Positions 35,571 to 47,890 of a stretch of 64,000 nucleotides of DNA are shown one piece after another. Position numbers and translations under genes: made by a program. The DNA is from Brasenia schreberi (taxonomy: Eukaryota; Streptophyta; Magnoliopsida; Nymphaeales; Cabombaceae): positions 29,683,501 to 29,747,500 of the forward strand of contig JAYKKT010000090.1 in the NCBI GenBank assembly GCA_036023115.1, read 5' to 3'. The notes under the pieces were generated by a model. The model was given only the letters and a program-made list of their open reading frames with translations, did not search any database and was not told where the DNA came from. Within the stretch, counting starts at the first letter, position 1. Each line of letters begins with the position of its first letter.

Positions 35571-36595
35571 AGAAAGAATAAGGAAATGAGTTTTGTTATC
35601 AAAATGTGAAGCCTGTCATTAATTGCACACGGACATCTTTCCATTTTCTTTTTTTGTATGAACAGACACCTAATTTTACCTGTTTGTGAAAAATAAATAG
35701 GATGTGCAGCTCTATGGGACTGAAAGTATATAGAAAATTTTCTGCAGTGAGGTAAGGTTCCGTCGGATGAAATTCAGGTCAGGCAACCTATATAAATTCA
35801 AACTGCTTGTATAGATTTTAAGGGCAGGTTGCGCAGCTGTCTCATCTCGCCCATGAATAGATCTTCCAGTGAGCATAAGGCTACTAATTGAGAAAAATGA
35901 ACCAAAGAGTGATGTGCTTGACTAATCCGTCTTGACCAAGCTTGTGATTCTGTTTCTCCACAACAGAATAAGTTCAACAAGTTCATGAGTAGATACATTC
36001 ATAACAAGCTGTAGAATGAGCCTAGATCAGTTCAGTTTTCCTAGATTGAGCCCACATATTGTTGGAACAGGGCCTATTCGTAGAGTGTCACGAAAATTTT
36101 CGATCATACCATCTTGATAAGCGCGAACAATTTTGTTGATTGCCGTATGGTGATGACATTTAGAAAATTTTGCATCTATGTAAAGAATTTGCGTTGAGCT
36201 GAACAGATATTGCATGTTTAATTTTTCAAATCTTAACGAGCCAGCTCACGTGTACAATCTTATTGACATGAATAGAGCGTGATCGATCTGCATATGAGCC
36301 GATCTACATACGGCTTGGTTCGTTGACCACCTCTAGCCAAGGACCTAAAGTCACGATTGGAAAACCTTCCTGAAATCTTGTATGGGTCCAGACCAAATAA
36401 AGTTCAAAATCAGAAATATAGTCACGATATAATTAATCTAAAATTTTAGTTATTCAATTCATGCTAATTACTGCAATTTCCAAACAATTACAGCATCAAT
36501 CACCAGTTAAGTCTATAGGGAAGCGAATTTTAGAATGAACTTGAGTTGCTTTGCCTGCACAAAGTGGTCTACGGTATCAAGGAATTAGTGTCTAG

Positions 36596-37922
36596 CTAGT
36601 TCATATCAAAGAGATGAATCCAACTCTCGTCATCCTCATCATCTTCCATCCGATTGCACTGAACCTGAGTAGAACCCTCTCCTTGATCTTCATTCTTTGC
36701 AAATCGGCCCCGCACACGAGGTCGGCTATCCGCCAATGTCTTTCGACAAGCATACTGAGTGTAAAAGGCACAAAAAGGAAAGAACAGATTCAGCACTATG
36801 AACATTGTCTGTATTGGTAATTTGAATTGGCAAAACTTTAAAGAAAGATGATTTCTTCACATAGAGCTTTGATTTTAATCGTACCGTAATCTTTCTGGTG
36901 AAGTTCCTATGGTTCCTTTTGCTCCTGTATCTTTGTATCCTTTCCTTTTTCTCTTCGGCGTTATACCTAGCAACTTTCTGCACTCCATTGCCGAAACTTT
37001 CGTCTTCTAATGGAATTCCAGATTCATGGCCTAAAGATAGCTTCTATATGCATAAGACCGAGAAAAAGTCAATCATGACTGTTGAGTGATGATCGTCAGA
37101 ATTGCACTAAAAAGGCTAACAACTTTAAATGGTAACATTTAAGTGTAATATTACTCAAAAATTCAGATAAATGTACCCAAAGAAATCTTCAATATAAACC
37201 AGCGCGTAGCCAGAATTATTCAATTTGCTCCTCCCAATGAAATACCATCGACTAATTTGCAATTAAAAGATAACAAGCCATGAATGCTAGTACGGCACAA
37301 TATCGAACACAATGACAAGAAAGAATATGTGCAGCCGGCCTCACTTATGTGGGAGAAGGCTTTGTTTTGGTTTTGGTTCAATCAGAAAGTTACTCACCTG
37401 CAAATCACCAGCACTGAAGACCTTCCTCATGAATGAAGAACCGGATTGAACGCTGGAAAATTCGAATTCCAAAGCCGGAGTCGCCACTGAAGAGCGGAGG
37501 CAGGGTTGAAACTGCGCACTTCTGTGCCGAAGGAGCTGCGAGTTCTGTTTTTCCAGTGACTGGCTGCTCATGCTCCTCTGAAACATGGCGGTCTGTTGCA
37601 ATTCCGTAAACCCGTTGCCCTCGACGCCGGGCACACTCCAGGGGACAGAGCATTCCGGTGAGCTATCGCCACAGATGGATAGATATCCAGACTGTCCCAT
37701 CATGTGGCCGAGCTCACTTCCGCTGCGGGCCAGTGGGAATGCTTCGGGCCCTGCAGGCCAGTTCCCTTTAATACTGGAAGGCAGCAGTACCGGCATGGGC
37801 TCCGAGAATGGCTTAGGGACCACCATCAAAGGCGGTAACTGCCGGAATTCAGTACGGTCTTCGTCGTTTGCGTCATACAACGCATGTGCCATCCTCGCGC
37901 TTAGTTTCTCTCCGAGTCCCAT
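36596..37922 (-). CDS. CCT-motif family (CMF) protein
   Basis: Probable nuclear regulator with a C-terminal CCT motif but no B-box or response-regulator domain in view. Exons on the minus strand are 37922-37398, 37043-36885 and 36754-36596, giving 280 aa; all introns are phase 0 with GT-AG ends. The first exon encodes a low-complexity N-terminal region with conserved CMF-like blocks: FRQLPPLMV, GSELGHMM, SSPECSVP, FQRSMSSQSLEKQ and FMRKVFSAGDLQ. The CCT motif covers about residues 202-249, from YNAEEKKERIQRYRSKRN through RNFTRKITYACRKTLADSR to RPRVRGRFAKN, with an intron inside it at the usual place. The tail is acidic and ends ESWIHLFDMN. A TATAAA box lies only 14 bases before the first ATG, so translation may start at the second methionine (37892), giving 270 aa. 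In other plants CCT proteins act in flowering time and light or sugar response; the specific role here is unknown. Confidence 0.9.
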
Positions 37923-37935
37923 GGCCTCTTCTACA

Positions 37936-37941
37936 TTTATA
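37936..37941 (-). promoter_or_regulatory. TATA box of the CCT gene
   Basis: TATAAA on the minus strand in the context CTGTATAAATGTAG. If used, transcription would start near 37908, downstream of the first ATG at 37922. Confidence 0.45.
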
Positions 37942-38519
37942 CAGATGGATGGTGACGTAATCTACGATAAGGTGGCGTCACTGAGAGCCTTTGACTATCT
38001 GTTCATTGGGCACCCAATGAGACACGCCATTGGTTGAAGAGGGCCGTTGACTGCGGACCAGACACGTGGCATGATCTTACCTGTTGCTCTCCTACGGCTG
38101 GGTTTGGATCCGGGACGTGGTGGACCCTAGAGTATGACCAAAAGTGTAGGAAGAAGCAAACGGGCCGGATTTGGATTTTTTCTTTCAAAGACGAATCAGG
38201 GTCATGACAGACCCTAATGAACACCAACTACAAAGAATCCACCTGCAATTGAATCACAGGGATTGCAGCCGAGATTTGTACCCGGAGGCCATGGCCGGAA
38301 ATTTTGGCAATGACCGGAAGCAAGATGACAATGCTATGAAGAAGTAGAAGGCCCATAGACCATGAACTTCTTTTCACAAAGAAAAAGCAAACACTATCTA
38401 TATGAAGAATAAGCATCGGCTAACTTTGTACCGGTGGTCACAGTAAGACTGAATGCAAGCGTTATCCAAAATAATTGAGCATATAAACGGTGGCCTTTTA
38501 AGTTCATCACCTTAGGACT

Positions 38520-38600
38520 CAACGATGGCTTAACAGTAGCAAGGTTCTGGCTGGTTCAGTTTGCAAGTTCGAACCACATAGACCACGACAGTGGTGCGAC
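38520..38600 (+). repeat. tRNA-like short repeat (SINE-like), partial
   Basis: GATGGCTTAACAGTAGCAAGG followed about 25 bases later by GCAAGTTCGAACCACATAG, which is close to a tRNA B box. The usual 3' block is absent or diverged. Confidence 0.35.
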
Positions 38601-39141
38601 GTCCGGCCGGGTTAGGTTGTGGGTCCAATGGACCTAGAAGATTTTTATCGATGAAGTGGGAATGGGTCGTAAGTATTGTCATCGTCTACACTGATTGGCA
38701 CACAGCAAAGTAATTAAAGGAAATGAATCCGTCGATTTGGTGATAGGGAAGTTCTCAAAAAGATTGAGGGACGAGTTTGACGTAAGGCATAAAAGCGACC
38801 GAGTTCATGATCTTGAGCAATTCCATAGAGTGCGATCACGAACTTGGTTGGGTTCATGTGAGAAACAATCATGAGTTTGGCATCTTGATTCAGATGATGG
38901 GGAGAAGCAGAAAAGGGAAGAGGTAGAGGAAAAGGAAAAGAAGATGTGGCTGACACTGTGATTGGCAATGTCAAATTCACCTTTTGTTGTCTAACAATCA
39001 CATGGGATTGGCTCGTTTTCTCAAACTTTATGTTTTCTTCTTCACAAGAATGATCTCCTTTGTGTCATTCATGAAAAAAAGTAAAAGCACCAAAACTGGC
39101 ACTGTCAACGCACACCTACTCAGGATTGTGCATGAACATGC

Positions 39142-39247
<106 letters not shown>

Positions 39248-40235
39248 CAAACGAATCAGATGTGGGCCGGATCATGTCATATCAGAATCCAAATCAAGTT
39301 GGGAACTGTATGCTAGTCAATGCAATACTTGAGGAGGTACATGTGGGCATACAAGCTGCAGTGAAGGTTAATTAAGAGCAAACTCTTTGAATGTAGCATG
39401 GTCTCATGCATTAGATTTCGATCTCAATATGAATTACATTAGCCTCACAAAGAGATGGAGAGCCATTTGCTCGGACCACTGCCTCACATAGAGGCCATGG
39501 TTGATGCTCAATCCCCTATTTTGCATGGTTTTACTCGTTCAACCACCGATCACCACCCTTCATCACCTAGTACTCTTCTTCCACTGTTCAAAACAACTCT
39601 CCATTGGTTAAAATCAGTCTCCACCATGAAAACCACCTTAAAAAAACTAAATGTCGGAAGAGTTGTTGATTTGTTTGGCTCGGGTTGCCAACTGTAACAT
39701 AGAGCAGATATCCGAACATGTCCAATACTCTTGTTTGGATATAACTAGAAAAACAGGTCATACCAACAACCAAATAAGCAATGATCTAACCAAGGGAAAG
39801 AGATCAGGAGCTCTTAAAGAGTGTTACAATGAAAATATCTGCACCAGAAAGATCACAAACAACTTGCCAGATCGTTGACATATAGGAAAACCTATTGAAC
39901 TTTGAAAGTAGGAGGCATGCAGTGGCGAGCACTATTTTGCAACATGACAACAGTCATGAACTTGAAAATTCTTGGCTGCTAAACGATCAGACCCGACAGG
40001 TGCGTGTGGCTCGACCAGAAACACAAGCGAGAGAAGTATCAGCCTACAGCCCCACCGGTGCCAGCCCCATTGTAAATGGACATATCAGTTCGAAGATGAG
40101 CCAGTGACACCCTGCCTGGAAGTCCCTTTCGAGGAAAAAGGTGACACCATCAGTCCAAGTCTTGGATCTTATTCTTAGGAAAAATCTCAAAAGTCTCTTG
40201 ATATTTTTGAATTTGTGGTGTTCTCGGACATTCAA

Positions 40236-40310
40236 TGATAGCTCACGTCAAGATGGGGCCAACCCAAAGGTCATGAGTTCAACACCTGGGGGTGCATGTG
40301 GAACATACTT
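40236..40310 (+). repeat. tRNA-like short repeat (SINE-like)
   Basis: Box A-like GATAGCTCACGTCAAGATGG, then GGTCATGAGTTCAACACC with GGGGGTGCATGTGG. The box B is slightly altered; the 3' CTYGGCCTC block is missing. Confidence 0.5.
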
Positions 40311-40495
40311 ATACTGTGTATATAATTATCTTGAACTTTGTAAGGCATTAACACAATGCTGTAATAAGATCAGATTAAACAATTTAATTTATTAGCGAAA
40401 TGAATTCTTTGTTTTCACATAACCCTATCATAATTTGTAGAATTCATTATAAATAATGAACACAAAAATCAACATGCTTGTTAAGACAAAAATTG

Positions 40496-40814
40496 AAACA
40501 AATAAGTTTTGCATCGATTCGGCTGTTTCAGCCGGAATAGAACTGGGTCAGGAACCATCTGAAATTTGAAACACTGAAGCCAGGTCTGGAATCGGGGACT
40601 ACCCGGTTCTGTTCCCATTCTACATTCCATGGAATCAGGACCAGCCTGAAACCAAAACCCGTGGCTCCAAACTGCTGGTTCCTTATCTTTCTTTATCTTT
40701 TTAAATTTCAATCTTTTTTTATATTTTTCTTGGTTTTGGATTGTCTGGAACCCAAGGGGCCTCAATTTGGTTCTGGTTCTTTATTCTGACATAAACCGGA
40801 ACCGATCATGTCTA
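40496..40814 (-). repeat. GGTTCCGG-rich dispersed repeat, minus copy
   Basis: On the minus strand it begins TAGACATGATCGGTTCCGG and continues with repeated GGTTCC/GGTTTTGG/CCGATTCC phrases and an internal A-rich block. The same start occurs at 41017, 47573 and 63031. Confidence 0.5.
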
Positions 40815-41389
40815 GTCCCATTCCCCCAACAAAAAAAAGGAATTATTTAATAAGATTTATACCCAAGTTATTGCCCATGTTTTAACTGTAGGTTTACACA
40901 GCCTACGGTTAAACCATGGGAGGTTTCGTGTCACCATATTATCTAGATCTGCCACCGGACACATACTAGTGGCACAATCCGTCCTAAAGGAGGAACTTGC
41001 TTTTACATGTCCCAGCTAGACATGGTCGGTTCCGGGTAAACCGAGCATTTTCATGTACAGGTTGATAAAGAAAGGAACAAGACGCAAGACAAGTTCAAGT
41101 GTCAAAATGCACAAGTTCTCTCTCTCTCCGCCGGTGTAAGAATGGTCACGCCAGTTACGTTTGGTTCAGTTCTGGCACGATCTCAAACAAAACCGATCAA
41201 GTAAGTTCTCAATTTCGGAGATTAAATCAAACAATTATGTCATAGAATGAACAAAACCATGGTAGAGGTTCCGTTTGGTTCGGTTCCTAACCATGGTTCA
41301 TCACGATTTATGTGCTAATATAAGACATCTATAGTGTATAACATATCATTAATAATTTGTACGAGAAATAAACTTAATGAATTATAATT

Positions 41390-41456
41390 GAAGGTCATGA
41401 GTTGGGTACCCGGGGCATGTATTTGATCGTCTCCCATTGTACCAAAACAAGAAACA
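41390..41456 (+). repeat. tRNA-like short repeat (SINE-like), 3' part
   Basis: GGTCATGAGTTGGGTACCC, GGGGCATGTATTTGATC and CTCCCATTGTACCAAAACAA match the 3' half of the family. The 5' half is not visible. Confidence 0.45.
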
Positions 41457-41587
41457 GATAACCTCAGACTAAAATTTTGTATAAGAATCATTTAATATTT
41501 GATCTTTATCAATTTCCTGTAAAAAGAAAAAAGAACATGGAAGGTATTGATACCATCCGCAGACACAATACGTGCCACGAAAGTTTC

Positions 41588-44500
41588 TCACTGAAGGAAC
41601 CCTCTAAAAGCTGAGATGAATTTTGGGCCAAGGAGGAGGAAAAATGCCATAAAGGTACTAAAGAAGAAGTTCACTGCAGATTTCAAAATATCGGGATCAT
41701 TCTGTCGATTCACTACGTCTTTTGGTGGTGGATACATGGGTTTTGTCAAAGGAAGAGCTTCGATGACCGCATCTGCTAAATCTGATATGAACTCCGGCTT
41801 GCAACCTAGAGCAGGTACTCTGCCCCAGTTCTCTATGCCAGATTCGAGAGCCAATTCCTTGTACTCCATATCGATCTCTTCAAGAGTTTCAATGTGCTCG
41901 CTTACAAAGCTGACAATCAGGAGTACATATATTAATTGCATTAGACATAATAATACATCACATTTTGAGTATGTCTAAGTCTACTACACATCACCCCCAA
42001 GATTTTAACAGTCCTTGCAAGAGAGAAAACAAGATACGAGATACAACTAAGCCTTTTCCCATACTAGATGGGGTCGGCTAAGGATACGAGAAATAGAAAA
42101 ATAAATAAAAGAACTTCGAAAATCCATAATGTATAAATTTTTTTATCAATTTTCTTCCATAAGAAGCTAACCCTACACTGTGAAGGAATAAAGACTAAAT
42201 GATAATATAAGGCATCAAAATATTAAAGAAGGCATTCAGAATTACATTGGCATATAACAGGGCCCATCAAGAAAGATCCTTCCCACAATATATCCACATC
42301 ATTTGATGGAATAACAAATAACTGGAAAGATTTAATGTTCTTGGGGGAATACCTTATTGGGACGGCCAAGAGAGACTTCACACCTTTCTGACCAAGTTCA
42401 GCAATCACTTTGTCCGTATATGGTTTCAACCACTCCACAGGTCCAACTCGACTCTGGAAATAAAGATAGCAATAAGACAAAACTTATACAATACGGCCAT
42501 GGTCACAGAGACATTTTATACATCAATACATTTCTTAATCTTTACAAAGAAACCTAACAACTGAATTTAAAGAAAGGACTTGCAATTTGCTAGAGACATC
42601 GCCCAAAGATGAAAACTACCTGATATGCGAGGGTGTGGCTGTTCTTGATCCCTCTAGATCTAAGCTCGTCCATGATCAAAGCAATACATTCCTCCATCTG
42701 GTCTTTGTAGGGATCTCCAGCGTCTTCAACATAGCTAACTGGGACTCCATGGGCACTGAAAAATATCATCACCTGCATTTCATCATTAAAGAGAATAAGA
42801 AACTAGTTTGGAGTAACCAGACAATAATAATAACGACAGTAAGTTTATCAACACCCTACTGTTTCCAAAGACCCAAACCAAACTAGAGAGCAGGGAACCA
42901 GTTTGGTTGCTTATTTTATTCCTAATATAATGAAAGTTCCAAGAATAATATCCTTAGCTTATTTAGGAATAAATTTACAAAGGACTCCAGCAATATTCGA
43001 GAAATCAGTTTCTTCAATGCGGAATACAAATGTTTGTCACATATACCTCTTCAGGGTTTGCAAATGCTTGGAGATCCTCCTCTATTAGGCTCGCCATCGA
43101 ATTGACATAGCCATTTCGTTGGTACCATGATTCTATAATAGTGACAGGTAGACTGGCCAGATATTCATCTTTCCTGTATTGAAGCTGATCAAGTAAGTGA
43201 AATTTGATAAAAGATCAAGGTTATATGGAAAAACAAAATAATAAAGAGCACCCAATAAGCTGAGAAAAAGGAAATTTCAAGTACATCAAAGAAGGATAGC
43301 AAATTCTTTCACCTGAAAATGGTCTGAAGTACACGAATGCTTGAGCCACTTGTAGATATTGAAAATTGAGGATAGAGTGGTAGAACGACAAGCTTTGTAA
43401 TTCTGTCCCTCTTAATCTGACATTTTGAGGAGTACTTAGTATAAAACTCAAGTTTATGGATAAAGGTGATCATTTGCCAACTAGTCAACATCCAATAAAG
43501 GCTATTTATTAGTATAGCTTATCCACTCATATCAGGTGATGCATTTCAGTTGAGATTGTAAATATTAAACTATATGAAATGGATTGTCTAATTGTGGCAA
43601 ATACACACACCATCTAATCCACTTGATGCGGAATTTCCAATACATGTTTCCATGGGACAGCTCAACTCCATCTTTCCATCTTCCAATTTAAAATAAGAAC
43701 TGACCCAACCACGTCTTGAACAGATCTATCACTTGAAGGTTGCACCACATGATTCATTTTGGTTTTCAGATTATAGGTTACTTTGTCCAACAATATCATC
43801 AAAGAAAGAACTACACAAAGTGACTGCTCCAACATTTAAAGCTGTATAATTTATTAGAGCCATCGCCAACCCATCCCAATTAAGTGGATCTAAAACTAAA
43901 CCAATTAATTCAGTTACTACAGTTAATCACCTCTTTCATGCATATACAATCAAGGAGCTAAGAAAATAAAGAAGAAAAGGTAAGATCCAATTACCTGTTG
44001 GATTGCATCTTCTGTGAAGGGATGCCAATAGCGCATTCCAACATATACTTTGGCATGAACGCTCTGTGTCTCCAGATCTTTTTTGAGAGCACGTGCCTGA
44101 AAAAAGATCCTTAACTAAGTATTGTTCACTGGGATTATAGAGAACAGTTATGAAAAAATAATAGCTAGAACTTCAGTAAAAGATGAAGTTTTCTTAAGCA
44201 AAATTTGAATTTCGGAGACCCTTATGCACGTATTTTTTTGTCAAAATAATTTCATGAAGAAAAATGCATCTTAACTTTTTCATTTTACTACAGGAAATAG
44301 GGCGTGGACCAACCTGGTCATCAGTTATTCGTCTCAATGGTGAACCACCCCCGATAGAGGCATAACCCTCTTTGCTCTTTGGTGCTCTAAGAAATGATAT
44401 CAACTGAGCTAAAGGTTTTTGCAGGAATCGAAAAGGCCTGGGGAGTCTGATGATGTCCTGTCATTACACACCAATTCAGTGGTAACTCGAAATGAAGATT

Positions 44501-46051
44501 CCAATAAATTTGAAATATACAACACAAGCATCAGATTCAATTGATAAATAACAACTAAGCAGCGTACACATGCAATAGAAAACAAAGAATTATAATTAAG
44601 TGCTATACCTATTATCACCCTAAGTATCACAAGAAATTAAAATCAACCAGTATGGAGATATCACAAGACATGATGTACTCTGCAGACTGTACTGGAATTA
44701 CAAGGCCAATCAAGAAAAGACATGCTAGTAACTTCAAAACTGTAAAGGGAGAGAATGCAAAGGCACAAATTATCCCACATGGAGAATAAATTAGAAAAAG
44801 TAGATAGAGTACATACTGGGTCAGCGAATAAATTGAACAAGAATGGTTGAACATCGTCAAGTGTTTCTGGTCCTCCAAGATTTAATAGCAGAATTCCGAT
44901 CTTCTCTTGAGCAGCATTAGTACAAACCTCTGTAGGAATCTCATTAATTGTGTAAATCCCTGCAGCAGAAAATGTTCTGCCAACTTCTTTTTTCTTTTGG
45001 ATTGGCCTTAAGGTTTGTACACCTCCTAAAATTCCATGTTGCTTGTATGAATCAGTTGAAAGTTGACAATCTAATTTGTCATTGCCACTTGTAACCTCAA
45101 ACGAACAAGTTGTTAGAGTAGTACGGGATGAAAATAGTGAGCTTTGAGGAGAAAACCTGCAAATTTGCACAAAAATAACTTTACCCAAATGGTAGAAGGA
45201 AACAAGGAGATGAACTAGAAAAAATTACAGATTAAAGAAACAAATATTTTTGTCTTTTCTTATTTATAACATAAAAATGTAATAACCCTAGTAAGGTAAA
45301 CTAAATTCTAAAATTTACTTCAGCCGGGGCATGTAGCTTGTGAAACTGGAATGACTATGAACCCTGATAGCATTTATGGAATGCTTCCACTGATAAACCC
45401 TGATGTCCACCAGAGTCCCAAGTAATGCACTCAGCTGTGACCTTCCTTTCCCCCAAACCAAATATATCTGGGTTTCATGTTTCTTTTGGCTAAGTAAAGT
45501 AGTTTGTGTAACTATACTAGCTATGATAACCCTGATAGCATCTAATGCCTTACTCACTAATAAGAACTTTATGCTCACAAGATTCCCAAATAACATACTC
45601 CACAGTAGCCTTCCCGCAAATAAATAACAAAGCATTTAATGTGCAATTCTACTTATGTCTAGGAAATTTTTACATACCCTCAGCCTTTTGCTTCGTGCAA
45701 TATGGCCGATGTAGTAAACAACAACAGCCACAACAACAACTAAGCCTTTTCCCACACAAGATGGGGTCTGCTAAAATCATGATTGACATCGCATATTTCC
45801 ATAGCTATATGATTAGACACAGCTTTCCTTAAGTTATTCCTGTGTGTAAGCCGTATCTTTTACTGTACTCGAATGCTAGTTAATTCAACTAATACTCCAC
45901 AATTCAATTATGCGATTGGATGCCATAAAGCAAATTGGAAAGAGGAAACACAACATATTAAGACAATTTTCCCACAAAATTACCTTTCTGAACTAAATTT
46001 TGCCGAACCATGAAGTTTCAAATTGGAAACTCCAGCTGCAAGAGAATCCAT
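41588..46051 (-). CDS. FC1: Ferrochelatase, FC1 type (no light-harvesting motif)
   Basis: Inserts Fe2+ into protoporphyrin IX, the last step of heme synthesis, in plastids. Nine coding exons on the minus strand: 46051-45984, 45156-44817, 44457-44314, 44096-43995, 43416-43313, 43173-43047, 42772-42620, 42453-42353 and 41909-41588. All are GT-AG and in frame, giving 486 aa. About the first 85 residues form a serine-rich transit peptide. The enzyme domain opens with [19 protein letters not shown] (about 98-116) and has [61 protein letters not shown] with catalytic His303, and [13 protein letters not shown] with the conserved acidic residues (384-391). The end lacks the chlorophyll-binding-type WNGRA motif of FC2 and instead has a hydrophobic tail with [15 protein letters not shown] (about 464-480), as in FC1. 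The 5' UTR is split by a 1.05-kb intron. Confidence 0.96.
42044..42080 (+). repeat. Shared CTAAGCCTTTTCCCA motif, copy in a ferrochelatase intron
   Basis: CAACTAAGCCTTTTCCCA followed by ACTAGATGGGGTCGGCTA. The same order occurs at 45731 and 60955. Phrases of this kind are common in plant repeats; family not named here. Confidence 0.55.
45731..45776 (+). repeat. Shared CTAAGCCTTTTCCCA motif, second copy in a ferrochelatase intron
   Basis: CAACAACAACTAAGCC, TTTTCCCACACAAGATGGGG and TCTGCTAAAATC. It lies in the intron between coding exons 1 and 2 of ferrochelatase, opposite to the gene. Confidence 0.55.
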
Positions 46052-47120
46052 GCAGGGACAAAAGAAAACCTGCAAGAGCAAGCAATTGGATGAAAAAAAA
46101 TCAAAACTTGAAACATCTGCATCCTATTGGAAATAAATCTAATACAGGACCTTAAAATCAAACATCAGGAAGAGATAATAACTTAAATCCCACATTTTTC
46201 GTTCAAACCGATTCCCCAGAAGTGTTGGAAGGGAAAAAACCATTTTATATGTCAAAACTAAACAACTGGGCAAGAGTTGCGCTCTGATAAAAGACGAACA
46301 AACTGAAGAAACCATGCCAAATTTAGTGCACCAAAAAGAGAACATAAATAACTTTAACATCCAATTTTGACAAGAAATGAGGTCCTCAATCAAACTGACA
46401 CCGATGATGCCTCACGATGAACACTAGCAACACGTAAACATGGATCTCTAATCAACCAAACCTTAATGTTCCATTTTAGGAAAATCCAAGATACCAACAA
46501 ATGAACCACATAACTCGAATCGAAAGTTATTTTCAAACGGCATGCATCATATTGCAGTAAACAGCCACCCATCCCGATCCAGAGCGACACCAAGGTTCGG
46601 TTCCTAAAAGTGAACTTCCTAAGTCAACAAACTTCTACCAAAGTCGGATACAAATTTCAATCTTACGGCGTAACCCTGTCGAGCGGACCCAGATGCACAA
46701 AAGAATTGTTTGTTCAAAAAATATCATTTCTGGAATTAACAGCCATCGGATTGAAAACTCCAAAGAAAACAGGAAGCGAAAGTATGATTCCGGAATTATG
46801 GACATCGTCTTGGCGTATAGGAATTACAAACGACTACAAATCAGATAGCAGAACACCAGTCAGTTTCAACGATAGAAATGTCACCGGCAACCACGGACGG
46901 AAAGCGCCCACAGTTGGGGACGAATCTTTCCACAACAAATCAGTTATGGACATCAAATGGGAGAATATCAACAAGGAAACCCTCCCCGTTGATCGAAAGC
47001 AATAAAAACAAAACCATTAAGAAATAAGCAGAAAAAAAAAACAATTTCCTTCTCGAAGAACCATCCACAATCCCAAATAAGAATCACATCAAAATCGTAG
47101 AGAGAGAGAGAGATAGGTAC

Positions 47121-47212
47121 CTTCGTAAAAGTGATCGGAGCGGTTAGGCGGATGACCGGAGGATTAGAAAAGAAGGAAATTAAGTAACGGGCAGACGCAG
47201 TATAGAGAGAGT
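47121..47212 (-). other. 5' UTR exon of ferrochelatase
   Basis: On the minus strand this ends in a donor ACGAAG|GTACCT at 47120. The next exon starts at 46069 after CTCTTGCAG, 18 bases before the ATG. The upstream boundary is estimated from the TATA box at 47241-47246. No ATG-initiated competing gene lies between. Confidence 0.55.
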
Positions 47213-47240
47213 TGGTGGGAGCAAGAGAAATAGCGGAAAT

Positions 47241-47246
47241 TTTATA
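47241..47246 (-). promoter_or_regulatory. TATA box of ferrochelatase
   Basis: GTGTATAAAATTT on the minus strand, about 30 bases before the estimated start of the 5' UTR exon. Confidence 0.6.
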
Positions 47247-47572
47247 CACTATTTTCTCCTTTCCATCATTTTCGATATTGGAGACAGAAAGAGGAAAGCT
47301 CCTTCGAGAGCCAAAAAGTCAGAGAGAGTAGTCAAAGCAGGAGGTTTCTACGCGTTGAAGAGTCAACAATAGCGTGTACCACCTAATCCCTGTCTTTTGG
47401 GAGGAAAACTACTGTGCTTTCATCGATCAACGCACCTGCAGGAATTGAAAAACTTGGCCCTCCGCTGATGGACTTGTTTTTGTGGAGAACAAATCTTTTC
47501 AAGCAAAATATCAGATTTTTACAATTTCATTCACTAAATGCAATCTTTGTATTTCAAATCATACTCTATAAG

Positions 47573-47890
47573 TAGACATGTTCGGTTCTATTAGTCCGGA
47601 ACCTAAAGCAGTAACCTAAACAGTTCGGGGGCCGTTCTGGTTTTGGAACCGTCGGTCTCAGTGCAGTTCCGGTTTGAATTTAAAACCGATACTTTATTAA
47701 AAAAACATAATAATAAAAAGCCGGCTTCATAGGAGGTGAAACTGAAACGGACCTAGTGGTCCTCTGTTTCGGGTTCAACAGGTTCCTGGATCGGTTTGTT
47801 TGTGATTGGAACGACCGGACTGATTAGGAACAGGCTACTCGTAAGACGTCTATAGCCAATTACAAGTTGCAAAATTTTGGAACCGGCACT
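47573..47890 (+). repeat. GGTTCCGG-rich dispersed repeat, plus copy
   Basis: Begins TAGACATGTTCGGTTCTATT and continues with GGTTTTGGAACCGTCGG, CAGTTCCGGTTTGAATT, an A-rich centre and CGGGTTCAACAGGTTCCTGG. Its right end is not sharply defined. Confidence 0.5.

Larger units (their letters stand above)
31555..36595. other. Intergenic region between GRP-A3-like and the CCT gene
   Basis: No confident gene. It includes an unidentified two-exon coding relic (31840-32369), a 36-codon coding-looking frame on the minus strand near 33905-34014, a CT/AT microsatellite and one or more tRNA-like repeats (35449-35570, and a weak one near 32794-32890). The rest shows nothing I can name. Confidence 0.5.

Noticed and set aside
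38714..39001. 95-codon minus-strand frame
   Set aside because: No recognisable domain, no splice partners and no promoter; kept as non-coding.
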